From contig URCD01000070.1 in assembly GCA_900546215.1 (NCBI GenBank), forward strand, positions 1 through 12,284: a stretch of DNA of 12,284 nt. Direction: 5' to 3'. Of this stretch, positions 6,361 through 12,284 are shown one piece after another. The translations under genes and the position numbers were made by a program. Each line of letters begins with the position of its first letter. Positions within the stretch are counted from its first letter, which is position 1. The notes under the pieces are model-generated. The model did no database searches. It saw nothing but the letters and a program-made list of their open reading frames with translations, and was not told the DNA's origin. Origin of the DNA: an uncultured Eubacteriales bacterium. GTDB taxonomy: Bacteria; Bacillota; Clostridia; Lachnospirales; Anaerotignaceae.

Positions 6361-6582
6361 GTGAAAACTCTTAGAGACGCCAAAATCAGCGACACAGTCA
6401 CCATTAAAAAGCTTCATGGCGACGGAGCTGTAAAACGCAGAATTATGGATATGGGAATAACAAAGGGAATACCAGTGTACATAAGGAAGGTAGCTCCATT
6501 GGGAGACCCAATTGAGATTACAGTAAGAAATTACGAGCTTTCTATCCGTAAAGCGGATGCCGAGCTTATAGAGGTTGAATAA
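6361..6582 (+). CDS. feoA: FeoA-type ferrous iron transport accessory protein (second copy)
   Basis: A 73-aa FeoA domain protein: a short N-terminal segment, GDGAVKRRIMDMGITKGIPVYIRKVAPLGDP, and the typical closing segment ITVRNYELSIRKADAELIEVE. It is a better match to canonical FeoA than the first copy (RIMDMGIT-G, APLGDP). It uses a GTG start at 6361, placed 8 bases after AGGAGG that overlaps the stop of the first feoA. Two tandem FeoA proteins before FeoB is a known arrangement in Firmicutes. The two copies are diverged, so they are probably not interchangeable. Confidence 0.93.
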   Translation: MKTLRDAKISDTVTIKKLHGDGAVKRRIMDMGITKGIPVYIRKVAPLGDPIEITVRNYELSIRKADAELIEVE

Positions 6583-6604
6583 ACCTTTTTATTTAAACTT
6601 GATG

Positions 6605-6618
6605 TTAGATTGAGCTAA
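6605..6618. promoter_or_regulatory. DtxR/IdeR-like operator 3 directly before feoB
   Basis: TTAG-ATTGAG-CTAA, with arms extending by one base to GTTAG/CTAAC. It lies 19 bases before the feoB start, in a 55-base gap, close to the ribosome binding site AAAGGAG. I see no convincing promoter beside it, so it may act as a roadblock or as an RNA hairpin instead. Confidence 0.45.
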
Positions 6619-6637
6619 CGAAAGGAGTAACAGTTTT

Positions 6638-8815
6638 ATGGACATTAAAATAGCTCTCGCAGGTAATCCCAACTGCGGGAAAACAACATTGTTCAATGCT
6701 CTTACCGGCTCCAACCAGTTTGTTGGAAACTGGCCCGGCGTTACGGTAGAGAAAAAAGAGGGTAAGCTTAAAGGGCACAAAAATGTAACAATCATGGACC
6801 TCCCGGGTATATATTCGCTTTCACCGTATACTCTTGAGGAGGTTGTAGCAAGAAATTACCTTGTAAATGACAGGCCGGACGTAATTCTTAATATTGTTGA
6901 CGGCACAAATATAGAGAGAAACCTCTATCTTACAACACAGCTTACAGAGCTTGGTATCCCTGTTGTTATGGCGATAAACATGATGGACGTTGTAAACAAG
7001 CAGGGAGACAAAATTGACACAAAGCGCATTGAAAAGGAGCTTGGGGTAACGGTGTGCCCTATTTCTGCTTTAAAGGGTGAAGGGGTAATGGAGGCCGCTC
7101 AGGAGGCAGTTCAAATAGCTTCGTCAGAAGTTAAGACAGTTCCGTTACATACCTTTGGCGGAAGTGTGGAGCATGCGCTCGCGCATATTGAGGAGGCTGC
7201 CCTTCATTCTCTTCCCGAGGAACAGCAGAGATGGTACGCAATCAAAATTTTTGAGCGTGACCCTAAGGTGCTTGAACAGCTTAATATCCCCGAGGATACA
7301 CTGAAGCATATTGAAAACGACATAGCCGCATGCGAAAAGGAGCTTGATGATGACGCTGAGTCTATTATTACATCCTCCAGATATGATTGGATTGCTAAAA
7401 TAATTAAAGACTGCTATCATAAAAAAAATAAATCCAGGCTGTCCACATCAGATAAAATCGACAGGATTGTAACAAACAGATGGCTTGCCCTTCCTATATT
7501 CGCTCTTGTAATGATAGGGGTCTATTACATCGCAATCAGTACCGTTGGAGATATGCTCACTGGCTGGACAAACGATGTATTTGTAGGTGAAATGATTGTT
7601 GAGCCTTTAAGAGGCTTTATGGAAAGCGTTAACTGCGCGCCCTGGCTTGTAGGGCTTGTCGTAGACGGTATCGTATCAGGTGTTGGCGCGGTTCTTGGCT
7701 TCGTACCTCAGATGCTTGTGCTTTTTCTTATGCTCTGCATACTTGAGGACTGCGGATACATGGCACGTATCGCCTTCATCATGGATCGTATTTTCAGACG
7801 CTTTGGGCTTTCGGGAAAAAGCTTCATTCCAATGCTTGTAGGAACAGGCTGCGGCGTTCCCGGTATAATGGCCTCTAGAACCATCGAGCAGGACAGAGAC
7901 CGTAAAATGACAATAATGACAACGACATTTATTCCATGCGGAGCTAAGATGCCTATAGTAGGACTTATGGCAGGAGCTATTTTCGGCGGCGCATGGTGGG
8001 TAGCGCCTTCGGCATATTTTATCGGAATTGCTACAATTATTATTTCAGGTATTATGCTTAAGAAAACAAAGCCCTTTGCGGGTGAGCCGGCTCCCTTTGT
8101 AATGGAGCTTCCCGCTTACCATAGGCCTACAGTAATGAACGTACTTAGAGGCACATGGGAAAGAGGCTGGTCGTTTATTAAAAAGGCCGGTACAGTTATC
8201 ACACTCGCGTCAATATTTGTATGGTTTACATCAAGCTATGGATTTACAGCGGCAGGCTTTGGAGCTGTAGAGGATATGGACGCTTCAATTCTTGCGCAGA
8301 TTGGTTCAGGGCTTGCTGTGTTATTCAGGCCCCTTGGCTTTGGAAACTGGCAGTCAAGTGCGGCTACTGTTCTTGGACTTGTTGCTAAGGAAGAGGTTGT
8401 AGGAGCATTCGGAACCCTATACGCAGTAGCTGGTGACGCACTTGAAATGGTAGAGGAAGGCGCTTACGCGGGCCTTGCGCCTATAGCGGCACACTTTACA
8501 CAGCTTTCGGCGTACTCATTCCTTGTATTTAACCTTCTGTGTGCACCATGCTTCGCCGCAATCGGAGCTATCAAGCGTGAGATGAACAACGTTAAATGGA
8601 CATGGGCTGCAATCGGATATCAGTGCGGTATCGCATATTCAATGTCGCTCATTGTATACCAAATTGGCGGAATTATCACAGGTGAGGTTGGATTTGGTAT
8701 TGGAACCATAGCTGCCATTATCGTGCTTGTATTCTTAATTTATATGCTTTTTAGAAAAGGATATCAGTATCAGGAAAAAAATCCTCTCCGTGCGGTAGAC
8801 GCCGTACGCTCATAA
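6638..8815 (+). CDS. feoB: Ferrous iron transporter FeoB
   Basis: The 725-aa protein is a full-length FeoB, the inner-membrane Fe(II) importer. The N-terminal G domain has G1 GNPNCGKTT (9-17), the GNWPGVTVEKKEG switch I region (~30-42), G3 DLPG (54-57), G4 NMMD (115-118) and G5 SALKG (144-148). A helical spacer domain (~165-275) connects to the membrane domain, which starts near NRWLALPIF and carries two Gate regions with the conserved cysteines in GTGCGVPGIMASRT (~403-416) and LLCAPCFAAIGAIKRE (~634-649). It starts at 6638 behind AAAGGAG. It works with the two FeoA proteins upstream and the Cys-rich membrane protein that follows 16 bases after its stop. Nothing appears truncated. Confidence 0.98.
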   Translation: MDIKIALAGNPNCGKTTLFNALTGSNQFVGNWPGVTVEKKEGKLKGHKNVTIMDLPGIYSLSPYTLEEVVARNYLVNDRPDVILNIVDGTNIERNLYLTTQLTELGIPVVMAINMMDVVNKQGDKIDTKRIEKELGVTVCPISALKGEGVMEAAQEAVQIASSEVKTVPLHTFGGSVEHALAHIEEAALHSLPEEQQRWYAIKIFERDPKVLEQLNIPEDTLKHIENDIAACEKELDDDAESIITSSRYDWIAKIIKDCYHKKNKSRLSTSDKIDRIVTNRWLALPIFALVMIGVYYIAISTVGDMLTGWTNDVFVGEMIVEPLRGFMESVNCAPWLVGLVVDGIVSGVGAVLGFVPQMLVLFLMLCILEDCGYMARIAFIMDRIFRRFGLSGKSFIPMLVGTGCGVPGIMASRTIEQDRDRKMTIMTTTFIPCGAKMPIVGLMAGAIFGGAWWVAPSAYFIGIATIIISGIMLKKTKPFAGEPAPFVMELPAYHRPTVMNVLRGTWERGWSFIKKAGTVITLASIFVWFTSSYGFTAAGFGAVEDMDASILAQIGSGLAVLFRPLGFGNWQSSAATVLGLVAKEEVVGAFGTLYAVAGDALEMVEEGAYAGLAPIAAHFTQLSAYSFLVFNLLCAPCFAAIGAIKREMNNVKWTWAAIGYQCGIAYSMSLIVYQIGGIITGEVGFGIGTIAAIIVLVFLIYMLFRKGYQYQEKNPLRAVDAVRS

Positions 8816-8831
8816 GTGAAGGAGAATTAAT

Positions 8832-8981
8832 ATGGCTACTTTCATAATTGGCTTGGCACTTATTGCCTTAGTAGTGCTCATTATACGCTCGATAATCAAA
8901 GAAAAGAAAAAAGGCGGCTGTATCGGCTGCTCCGGGAGCTGCGGACACTGCTCAGGCCACTGCGCGCCCCAGAAGAGGTAA
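8832..8981 (+). CDS. FeoB-associated Cys-rich membrane protein
   Basis: A 49-aa protein with one N-terminal membrane helix (residues 4-22), a basic stretch KEKKKGG, and a Cys/His-rich tail with the pattern C-x2-C-x3-C-x2-C-x3-C (GGCIGCSGSCGHC, then SGHC). This is the family called FeoB-associated Cys-rich membrane protein, commonly the last gene of clostridial feo operons. The tail should face the cytosol and may accept iron leaving FeoB, or stand in for FeoC; that role is inferred. The start follows AAGGAG at an 8-base spacing, and the gene is 16 bases from feoB. Confidence 0.92.
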   Translation: MATFIIGLALIALVVLIIRSIIKEKKKGGCIGCSGSCGHCSGHCAPQKR

Positions 8982-9053
8982 TGGGATGGTACGAAAATGC
9001 GTCAACAATACGACCTGCGTTTCATTCATGAGGCCTTTAATAAAATAAGCTGT

Positions 9054-9074
9054 GCGGACGAAATGTCCGCTTTT
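9054..9074 (+). terminator. Terminator of the feo operon
   Basis: GCGGAC (9054-9059) and GTCCGC (9065-9070) form a perfect 6-bp GC-rich stem with loop GAAAT, followed by TTTT and AT-rich sequence. The tail is short but the position, between the feo genes and the next operator, is right. Confidence 0.7.
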
Positions 9075-9088
9075 AATAAAAGTTGAAG

Positions 9089-9102
9089 TTAGGATATACT
9101 AA
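9089..9102. promoter_or_regulatory. DtxR/IdeR-like operator 4 and -10 of the DUF2325 operon
   Basis: TTAG-GATATA-CTAA, with arms extending to GTTAG/CTAAC. It contains TATACT (9095-9100), a good -10 element, although the -35 region is weak. The overlap of operator and -10 repeats the arrangement at the feo promoter. Confidence 0.6.
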
Positions 9103-9124
9103 CTGAGGAAGAAAGGTGATGTGT

Positions 9125-9451
9125 ATGAGTGTTGTAATTATAGGCGGAAATGAAAGGATGGAAAGACAGTATCAGCAAATCTGTAAAACATATGGTTACA
9201 AGGCAAAGGTATTCACAAAGGAGGCCGGCTCTATTAAAAGAAAAATCGGCAGCCCTGACCTGTTGATTTTATTTACAAATACGGTTTCACACAGTATGAC
9301 TTCCTGTGCCCTTCAGGAGGCGAAAAAAAACCGAACTCCTGTGGCTCGTACACATACTTCAAGCGCAGACGCACTCCATAAAATAATGAAGGCGCACTGT
9401 GAATCCTGCCCCCAGAGGGGAGAGTGTATTTATGCGGATATGTTCGATTGA
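9125..9451 (+). CDS. DUF2325 family protein
   Basis: The 108-aa product starts with a Rossmann-like strand and loop, MSVVIIGGNERMERQY, followed by alternating strand and helix segments (DLLILFTNTVSHSM, TPVARTHTSSADAL), the DUF2325 pattern. It ends in a Cys cluster H91-C92-x2-C95-x5-C101 that could bind a metal or Fe-S centre. I start it at 9125, 8 bases after AAAGG; in-frame GTG (9116) and ATG (9119) codons lie in the Shine-Dalgarno region. It overlaps the next gene by 20 bases. The DtxR-like box and the flavodoxin in the same operon suggest a part in the iron-starvation response, but its biochemical role is unknown. Confidence 0.85.
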   Translation: MSVVIIGGNERMERQYQQICKTYGYKAKVFTKEAGSIKRKIGSPDLLILFTNTVSHSMTSCALQEAKKNRTPVARTHTSSADALHKIMKAHCESCPQRGECIYADMFD

Positions 9452-9995
9452 GAAATGTATTATAGAGCATTGTTCGCCCACATTGGCAGGCTTGAAGCCC
9501 GCCGGTTTGTTCAGCTGCTGCGGCCTGTTTGAGGAAGATATGCTCAGACAGGTGAAGGAGCTAAATATGAAGCTCAATCCAAAAGATATAGTAGTGTCCG
9601 TTATGACAAGAAAGGACGGACGCGCTTTGATATATGTCTATAGGAAAAGCAGACTGAAAAAAGAGCTTCAAAATAAGGAAACGTCAGAATTTCTCGCAAA
9701 ATACGGCTACAGTCACCTGTCAGTGGAAAAGGCTGTCGCAAGGCTTAAGAACAGGCTTGCTCAAAGTGAGGGCTTCCCCCATGAAATAGGAGTTTTCCTG
9801 GGTTATCCGTTGGGGGACGTTGTCGGCTTCATTGAAAACGGCGGACGCAACTGTAAATGTGTTGGCTGCTGGAAGGTTTACTGTGATGAATGTGAAGCGG
9901 TGAGACTATTTGAGAAATATCGAAAATGTACGAAGATTTATAAGAGATTATATGAAACCGGAAAGACAGTTTTACAGCTTACTGTAGCTGTTTAA
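9432..9995 (+). CDS. DUF3793 family protein
   Basis: The 187-aa protein matches DUF3793: an opening EHCSPTLAGLKPAGLFSC (residues 12-29), a middle helical stretch after VMTRKDGRALIYVYRKSRL, then EIGVFLGYPLGDVVGFIENGG (118-138) and CWKVY (146-150). A dense cysteine cluster (C141, C143, C146, C151, C154) interrupts this last motif and could hold a metal. I place the start at the ATG at 9432, 8 bases after GAGGGGAGAG, because the family begins shortly before EHCSPTLAG; the frame is open upstream. The start lies inside the DUF2325 gene, so translation is probably coupled. DUF3793 genes often sit beside flavodoxin genes in Clostridia. Function unknown; an iron-related role is inferred from the operon. 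Confidence 0.88.
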   Translation: MRICSIEKCIIEHCSPTLAGLKPAGLFSCCGLFEEDMLRQVKELNMKLNPKDIVVSVMTRKDGRALIYVYRKSRLKKELQNKETSEFLAKYGYSHLSVEKAVARLKNRLAQSEGFPHEIGVFLGYPLGDVVGFIENGGRNCKCVGCWKVYCDECEAVRLFEKYRKCTKIYKRLYETGKTVLQLTVAV

Positions 9996-10022
9996 CATAA
10001 TATAAAGAAAAGAGGCAGAACT

Positions 10023-10442
10023 ATGAAAACAGCAGTTGTATATTGGAGTGGTACAGGAAACACAGAAATAATGGCGGCAAAGGTGACCGACGGTGCAAAA
10101 GCGGCTGGAGCCGACGTAAGCGTATTTACAGCGTCTCAGTTTTCAGCAGACATGCTTGACGAATTTGACTGCGTGGCGCTTGGGTGCCCGTCAATGGGAG
10201 ATGAACAGCTTGAGGAGGCTGAATTTGAGCCTATGTTTCTTGCGTGCATGAAGGGACTTCAGAAAAAGAAAGTCGGACTTTTCGGCTCTTACGGCTGGGG
10301 AGACGGCGGCTGGATGAGGTCGTGGGAAGAAATGTGCAGAAATAACGGCATAGTTCTTGCGGCAGACAGCGTAATATGCTGCGGAGCGCCAGACGACGGA
10401 GTCTTGGCTGAGCTAGCGGAGCTTGGAAGAGCGCTTGCTTAA
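10023..10442 (+). CDS. Flavodoxin
   Basis: A 139-aa short-chain flavodoxin, a soluble FMN-binding electron carrier that replaces ferredoxin when iron is scarce. The phosphate-binding loop is WSGTGNTE (8-15), the second FMN loop is LGCPSMGDEQLEE (53-65), and the third is FGSYGWGDGGW (87-97), with Trp92 and the WGDGGW segment placed to stack on the flavin. Length is typical. It follows DUF3793 by 27 bases behind AGAGGCAG and so shares the predicted DtxR-like control. Many clostridial flavodoxins are induced by iron limitation, which fits. Its redox partners are not visible here. Confidence 0.96.
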   Translation: MKTAVVYWSGTGNTEIMAAKVTDGAKAAGADVSVFTASQFSADMLDEFDCVALGCPSMGDEQLEEAEFEPMFLACMKGLQKKKVGLFGSYGWGDGGWMRSWEEMCRNNGIVLAADSVICCGAPDDGVLAELAELGRALA

Positions 10443-10472
10443 TTTATACTACAAATTAAAGAAATATATTAA

Positions 10473-10498
10473 CCTTCCGGAGCGAGTTTTCCGGAAGG
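10473..10498 (+). terminator. Hairpin after flavodoxin, possible weak terminator
   Basis: CCTTCCGG (10473-10480) pairs with CCGGAAGG (10491-10498), extended by an A-T pair inside. The tail is CTTTAGTACGTTT, not a proper T-run, so read-through into the HMA gene is likely. It may also shield the 3' end of the flavodoxin mRNA. Confidence 0.5.
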
Positions 10499-10524
10499 CT
10501 TTAGTACGTTTGGAGGAATTATAA

Positions 10525-10899
10525 ATGAATTTTTCAACAGGAATTGTCATCATTGTGCTTTTGATAATAGTGATTTTTTCTATTAAAAGCTACTGCAAAA
10601 AGATTAGCAGCGGCTGCTGCGGTGTGGGCGACGGCAGTGTGAAGAAAATAAGACCTGAAGATATGGACTTGGAAAATTATCCATACGAGAAGATTGCTTA
10701 TATTAGCGGCATGACCTGTAAAAACTGTGCAGCAAGGGTTGAAAACGCTTTTAACAGCAAGGATGGATTTTACGCAAGGGTAAGTCTGAGCGAAAAGACG
10801 GCCGACGTGCATATGAAAAAACAGGTGGATGACAGTACGATAAGGGAAATTATACGTTTTTCCGGCTATACGGCCGAAAGGGTTGAAAGACTGAAATAA
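10525..10899 (+). CDS. Membrane-anchored heavy-metal-associated (HMA) domain protein
   Basis: A 124-aa protein with an N-terminal membrane helix (residues 6-22), a short Cys-rich juxtamembrane segment (KSYCKKISSGCCG, 21-33), a linker, and a C-terminal HMA ferredoxin-like fold (about 56-124) with the metal-binding loop GMTCKNC (62-68; Cys65 and Cys68). The HMA domain is of the kind that carries Cu(I) or another soft metal in CopZ and P-type ATPases. The helix plus basic-Cys segment resembles the FeoB-associated protein at 8832 in layout. The gene starts behind TTTGGAGG, 82 bases after flavodoxin. There is no ATPase next to it, so its partner is unknown. Similar stand-alone proteins are common in Clostridia, from memory. 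Confidence 0.88.
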   Translation: MNFSTGIVIIVLLIIVIFSIKSYCKKISSGCCGVGDGSVKKIRPEDMDLENYPYEKIAYISGMTCKNCAARVENAFNSKDGFYARVSLSEKTADVHMKKQVDDSTIREIIRFSGYTAERVERLK

Positions 10900-10934
10900 A
10901 CTTGCTTATTTTAGAAAGGCTGAATTTATATTGA

Positions 10935-10964
10935 TTGCATTCCTAATTGAGCAGATGGTATACT
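10935..10964 (+). promoter_or_regulatory. Promoter of the VOC-family gene
   Basis: TATACT at 10959-10964 is preceded by TGG, giving an extended -10. The -35 candidate TTGCAT at 10935-10940 is weak, with 18-base spacing. Confidence 0.5.
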
Positions 10965-10986
10965 GTTTTAATAGGAGGATGATTTT

Positions 10987-11445
10987 ATGAGATATGAAAG
11001 TACCTTGCTATCCGTAAAGGATATTAAAAAATCAATCAAATTTTATGACGAAGTATTTGGACTTAAAGTCGAAACTGACTTCGGGGCAAACGTAACGCTG
11101 ACAGGAGGACATTTAGCGCTGCAGACGGACGATACATGGAGGGGCTTTATCAACAAGGAAGTCAGCTATGGGTCGAACGCATCCGAAATATATTTTGAGG
11201 AAGATGATTTTGATTCCTTTATTGAAAAGCTGTCTTTAATGGATATAGAATACGTACACCCGGTTAAGGAACATTCCTGGGGACAGCGCGCTGTAAGAAT
11301 ATATGACCCGGACATGCACATAATTGAAATCGGAGAGAATATGATATCTGTTGTTAAAAGGTTTTTAGATAGCGGTATGAGCGCAGAGGAAACGGCAGTA
11401 AGAATGGACGTATCGCTTGAGTATATTAAAGAATGTATGAATTGA
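10987..11445 (+). CDS. VOC (glyoxalase/dioxygenase fold) family protein
   Basis: A 152-aa protein. Residues 1-118 form one VOC unit with paired beta-alpha-beta-beta-beta modules: STLLSVKDIKKSIKFYDEVFGLKV, the strand ALQTDD, then EIYFEEDDFDSFIEKL, and the closing RAVRIYDPDMHIIEIGE with Glu114 where VOC enzymes place a metal ligand. Residues ~119-152 are a helical tail (VVKRFLDSGMSAEETAVRMDVSLEYIKECM) that reads like a small helix-turn-helix and is not part of the usual fold. The substrate cannot be told from sequence. The start follows AGGAGG, and the gene has its own promoter and terminator, so it is probably monocistronic. No DtxR-like site with both arms intact precedes it. Confidence 0.85.
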   Translation: MRYESTLLSVKDIKKSIKFYDEVFGLKVETDFGANVTLTGGHLALQTDDTWRGFINKEVSYGSNASEIYFEEDDFDSFIEKLSLMDIEYVHPVKEHSWGQRAVRIYDPDMHIIEIGENMISVVKRFLDSGMSAEETAVRMDVSLEYIKECMN

Positions 11446-11485
11446 AATAAAAAAGCATGGAAAAACTTTCTGTGCTTTTTTATTT
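11445..11485 (+). terminator. Terminator after the VOC-family gene
   Basis: An A/T-rich stem of up to 13 bp with a GCA/TGC core (11445-11457 with 11473-11485) encloses a small GAAA/TTTC helix. The left arm begins on the last base of the stop codon, and T-rich sequence follows. Confidence 0.8.
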
Positions 11486-11541
11486 TTATCCGCACAAACT
11501 GCGGTATTATTCTGTTATACATTATGAAAGGAGGCTGCATA

Positions 11542-11994
11542 GTGTCACCTGATTTGAGCGCTCAATATGACAGAATTTATAAATACTGCTACTTTAAGAC
11601 CGGCGACGCTGTGCTTGCCGAGGATTTAACGCAGGAGACCTTTCTCAGGTTCTACAAAGGCGGAAGCTATGAGGAGAGGGGAAAGGTAATGGCATATCTC
11701 TACACAATAGCAGGAAATCTGTGCAGAGATAATTTCAGAAAAGAAAGAACTGAACAAATTGATGATAATATCCCCGCGCATGAAAGGGATTTGGATTTGA
11801 CGCTTGCCGTAAGGTCAGCCGTTGACAGTCTGGACAGCGTTGAAAAGGAAATTATAGTGTTAAGAATAATTAACGGCCAGTCGGCTGCTGAAACCGCGGA
11901 CATCACAGGTCTGTCAAGATTTTCGGTATACAGAAAACAGAAGGCTGCTTTAAAAAAGCTGAAGGACTTTCTCGGAGGTGATTTTTGTGAGTAA
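11542..11994 (+). CDS. ECF-type RNA polymerase sigma factor
   Basis: A 150-aa sigma factor with only regions 2 and 4. Region 2 spans ~5-70 with the core-binding segment AEDLTQETFLRFY (26-38) and the DNA-melting stretch AYLYTIAGNLCRDNFRKER. Region 4 spans ~90-142, with a helix-turn-helix ending SAAETADITGLSRFSVYRKQKAALKKLK. I use the GTG at 11542 because AAAGGAGG (11526-11533) lies 8 bases upstream; an in-frame ATG at 11524 would put that ribosome binding site inside the gene. The start of the next gene overlaps its end by 8 bases, the usual arrangement of a sigma factor and its membrane-bound regulator. I could not identify its own promoter with confidence. Confidence 0.92.
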   Translation: MSPDLSAQYDRIYKYCYFKTGDAVLAEDLTQETFLRFYKGGSYEERGKVMAYLYTIAGNLCRDNFRKERTEQIDDNIPAHERDLDLTLAVRSAVDSLDSVEKEIIVLRIINGQSAAETADITGLSRFSVYRKQKAALKKLKDFLGGDFCE

Positions 11995-12284
11995 AAAAAT
12001 AAACGATATAATACGTTTGGCATATGAGCCGCCGGAGCCTTTAGAAAAGGAGCGTTTTTTAGCTGGATTTAGAGAAGCGCCGATAGGCCATCCTGAATTT
12101 GTACTACGGCAGTTCGGCTTTATAAAAAAACGCATTTGGTTTTTATATAGCCTGATGTTCGCTGCGACGCTTTTCATTGGGACACAGGCTATCAAAAACG
12201 CAGAGGAGGCATTATGGTGGTTTTCCGCAGCGCTTCCGTTTCTGACAATTTTTTTGGTGACGGAGCTTTCGCGTTCAATCTCCT
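11987..12284 (+). CDS. Membrane protein, probable partner of the ECF sigma factor (partial)
   Basis: A GTG start at 11987, behind GGAGGT at 11974-11979, opens a frame that runs off the right edge after 99 residues. A soluble N-terminal part of ~48 residues (MSKKINDIIRLAYEPPEPLE..., RQFGFIKKR) is followed by membrane helices at ~50-66 and ~75-92. It shares 8 bases with the sigma factor gene. By position it is an anti-sigma factor or sensor, but the N-terminal part lacks the H-x3-C-x2-C zinc motif of classical anti-sigma domains. Identity remains open because the rest is missing. Confidence 0.75.
   Translation, partial: MSKKINDIIRLAYEPPEPLEKERFLAGFREAPIGHPEFVLRQFGFIKKRIWFLYSLMFAATLFIGTQAIKNAEEALWWFSAALPFLTIFLVTELSRSIS

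Noticed and set aside
10908..10921. A fifth DtxR-like box before the VOC-family gene (TTAG-AAAGGC-TGAA)
   Set aside because: The right arm has a mismatch in the core (TGAA instead of CTAA) and it does not overlap the promoter, so it is not counted with the four good sites.
11490..11504. CCGCA-CAAAC-TGCGG hairpin before the ECF sigma gene as promoter or operator
   Set aside because: The arms are short, no convincing -35/-10 pair aligns with it, and the nearest -10-like TATACA would start transcription inside the ribosome binding site.

Overview
The window looks like a chromosomal segment of an anaerobic Firmicute of the class Clostridia, of the Lachnospiraceae/Anaerotignaceae kind. The evidence is the gene families (DUF6514-like, DUF3793, DUF2325, FeoB-associated Cys-rich protein, membrane-anchored HMA protein), strong AGGAGG ribosome binding sites, and TTGACA/TATAAT promoters with extended TGn -10 elements. 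No rRNA, tRNA, CRISPR array, insertion sequence or prophage was seen.

Layout. (1) 1-279: the last codons of an upstream gene, a small DpnD/PcfM-like gene and a strong terminator. (2) 381-1485, minus strand: a predicted lipoprotein of unknown function and a DUF6514-like gene that is split by an apparent 2-bp frameshift. (3) 1769-5923: a cytoplasmic L-asparaginase diverges from a PAS-AAA+-Fis sigma54-dependent activator. The activator is followed by its terminator, a textbook -24/-12 promoter (TGGCAC-N5-TTGC), and a two-gene operon encoding 129-aa and 340-aa proteins that I do not recognise. This is the best candidate for an undescribed pathway here. (4) 6019-8981: an iron(II) uptake operon, feoA-feoA-feoB plus a small Cys-rich FeoB-associated membrane protein. 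(5) 9089-10442: DUF2325, DUF3793 and flavodoxin genes, tightly packed. (6) 10525-11445: an HMA-domain membrane protein and a VOC/glyoxalase-fold protein. (7) 11542-12284: an ECF sigma factor overlapping the start of a membrane protein that runs off the window and is probably its partner.

Regulation ties regions 4 and 5 together. Four sites of the form TTAG-N6-CTAA, which is the core of the DtxR/IdeR operator, lie over the feo promoter, in the feo leader, just before feoB, and before the DUF2325-DUF3793-flavodoxin operon. The simple reading is one iron-starvation regulon: import Fe(II) through FeoAB and replace ferredoxin with flavodoxin when iron is short. The two DUF proteins carry Cys clusters and probably serve the same response. 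Region 3 is a separate nitrogen or amino-acid module under sigma54 control.
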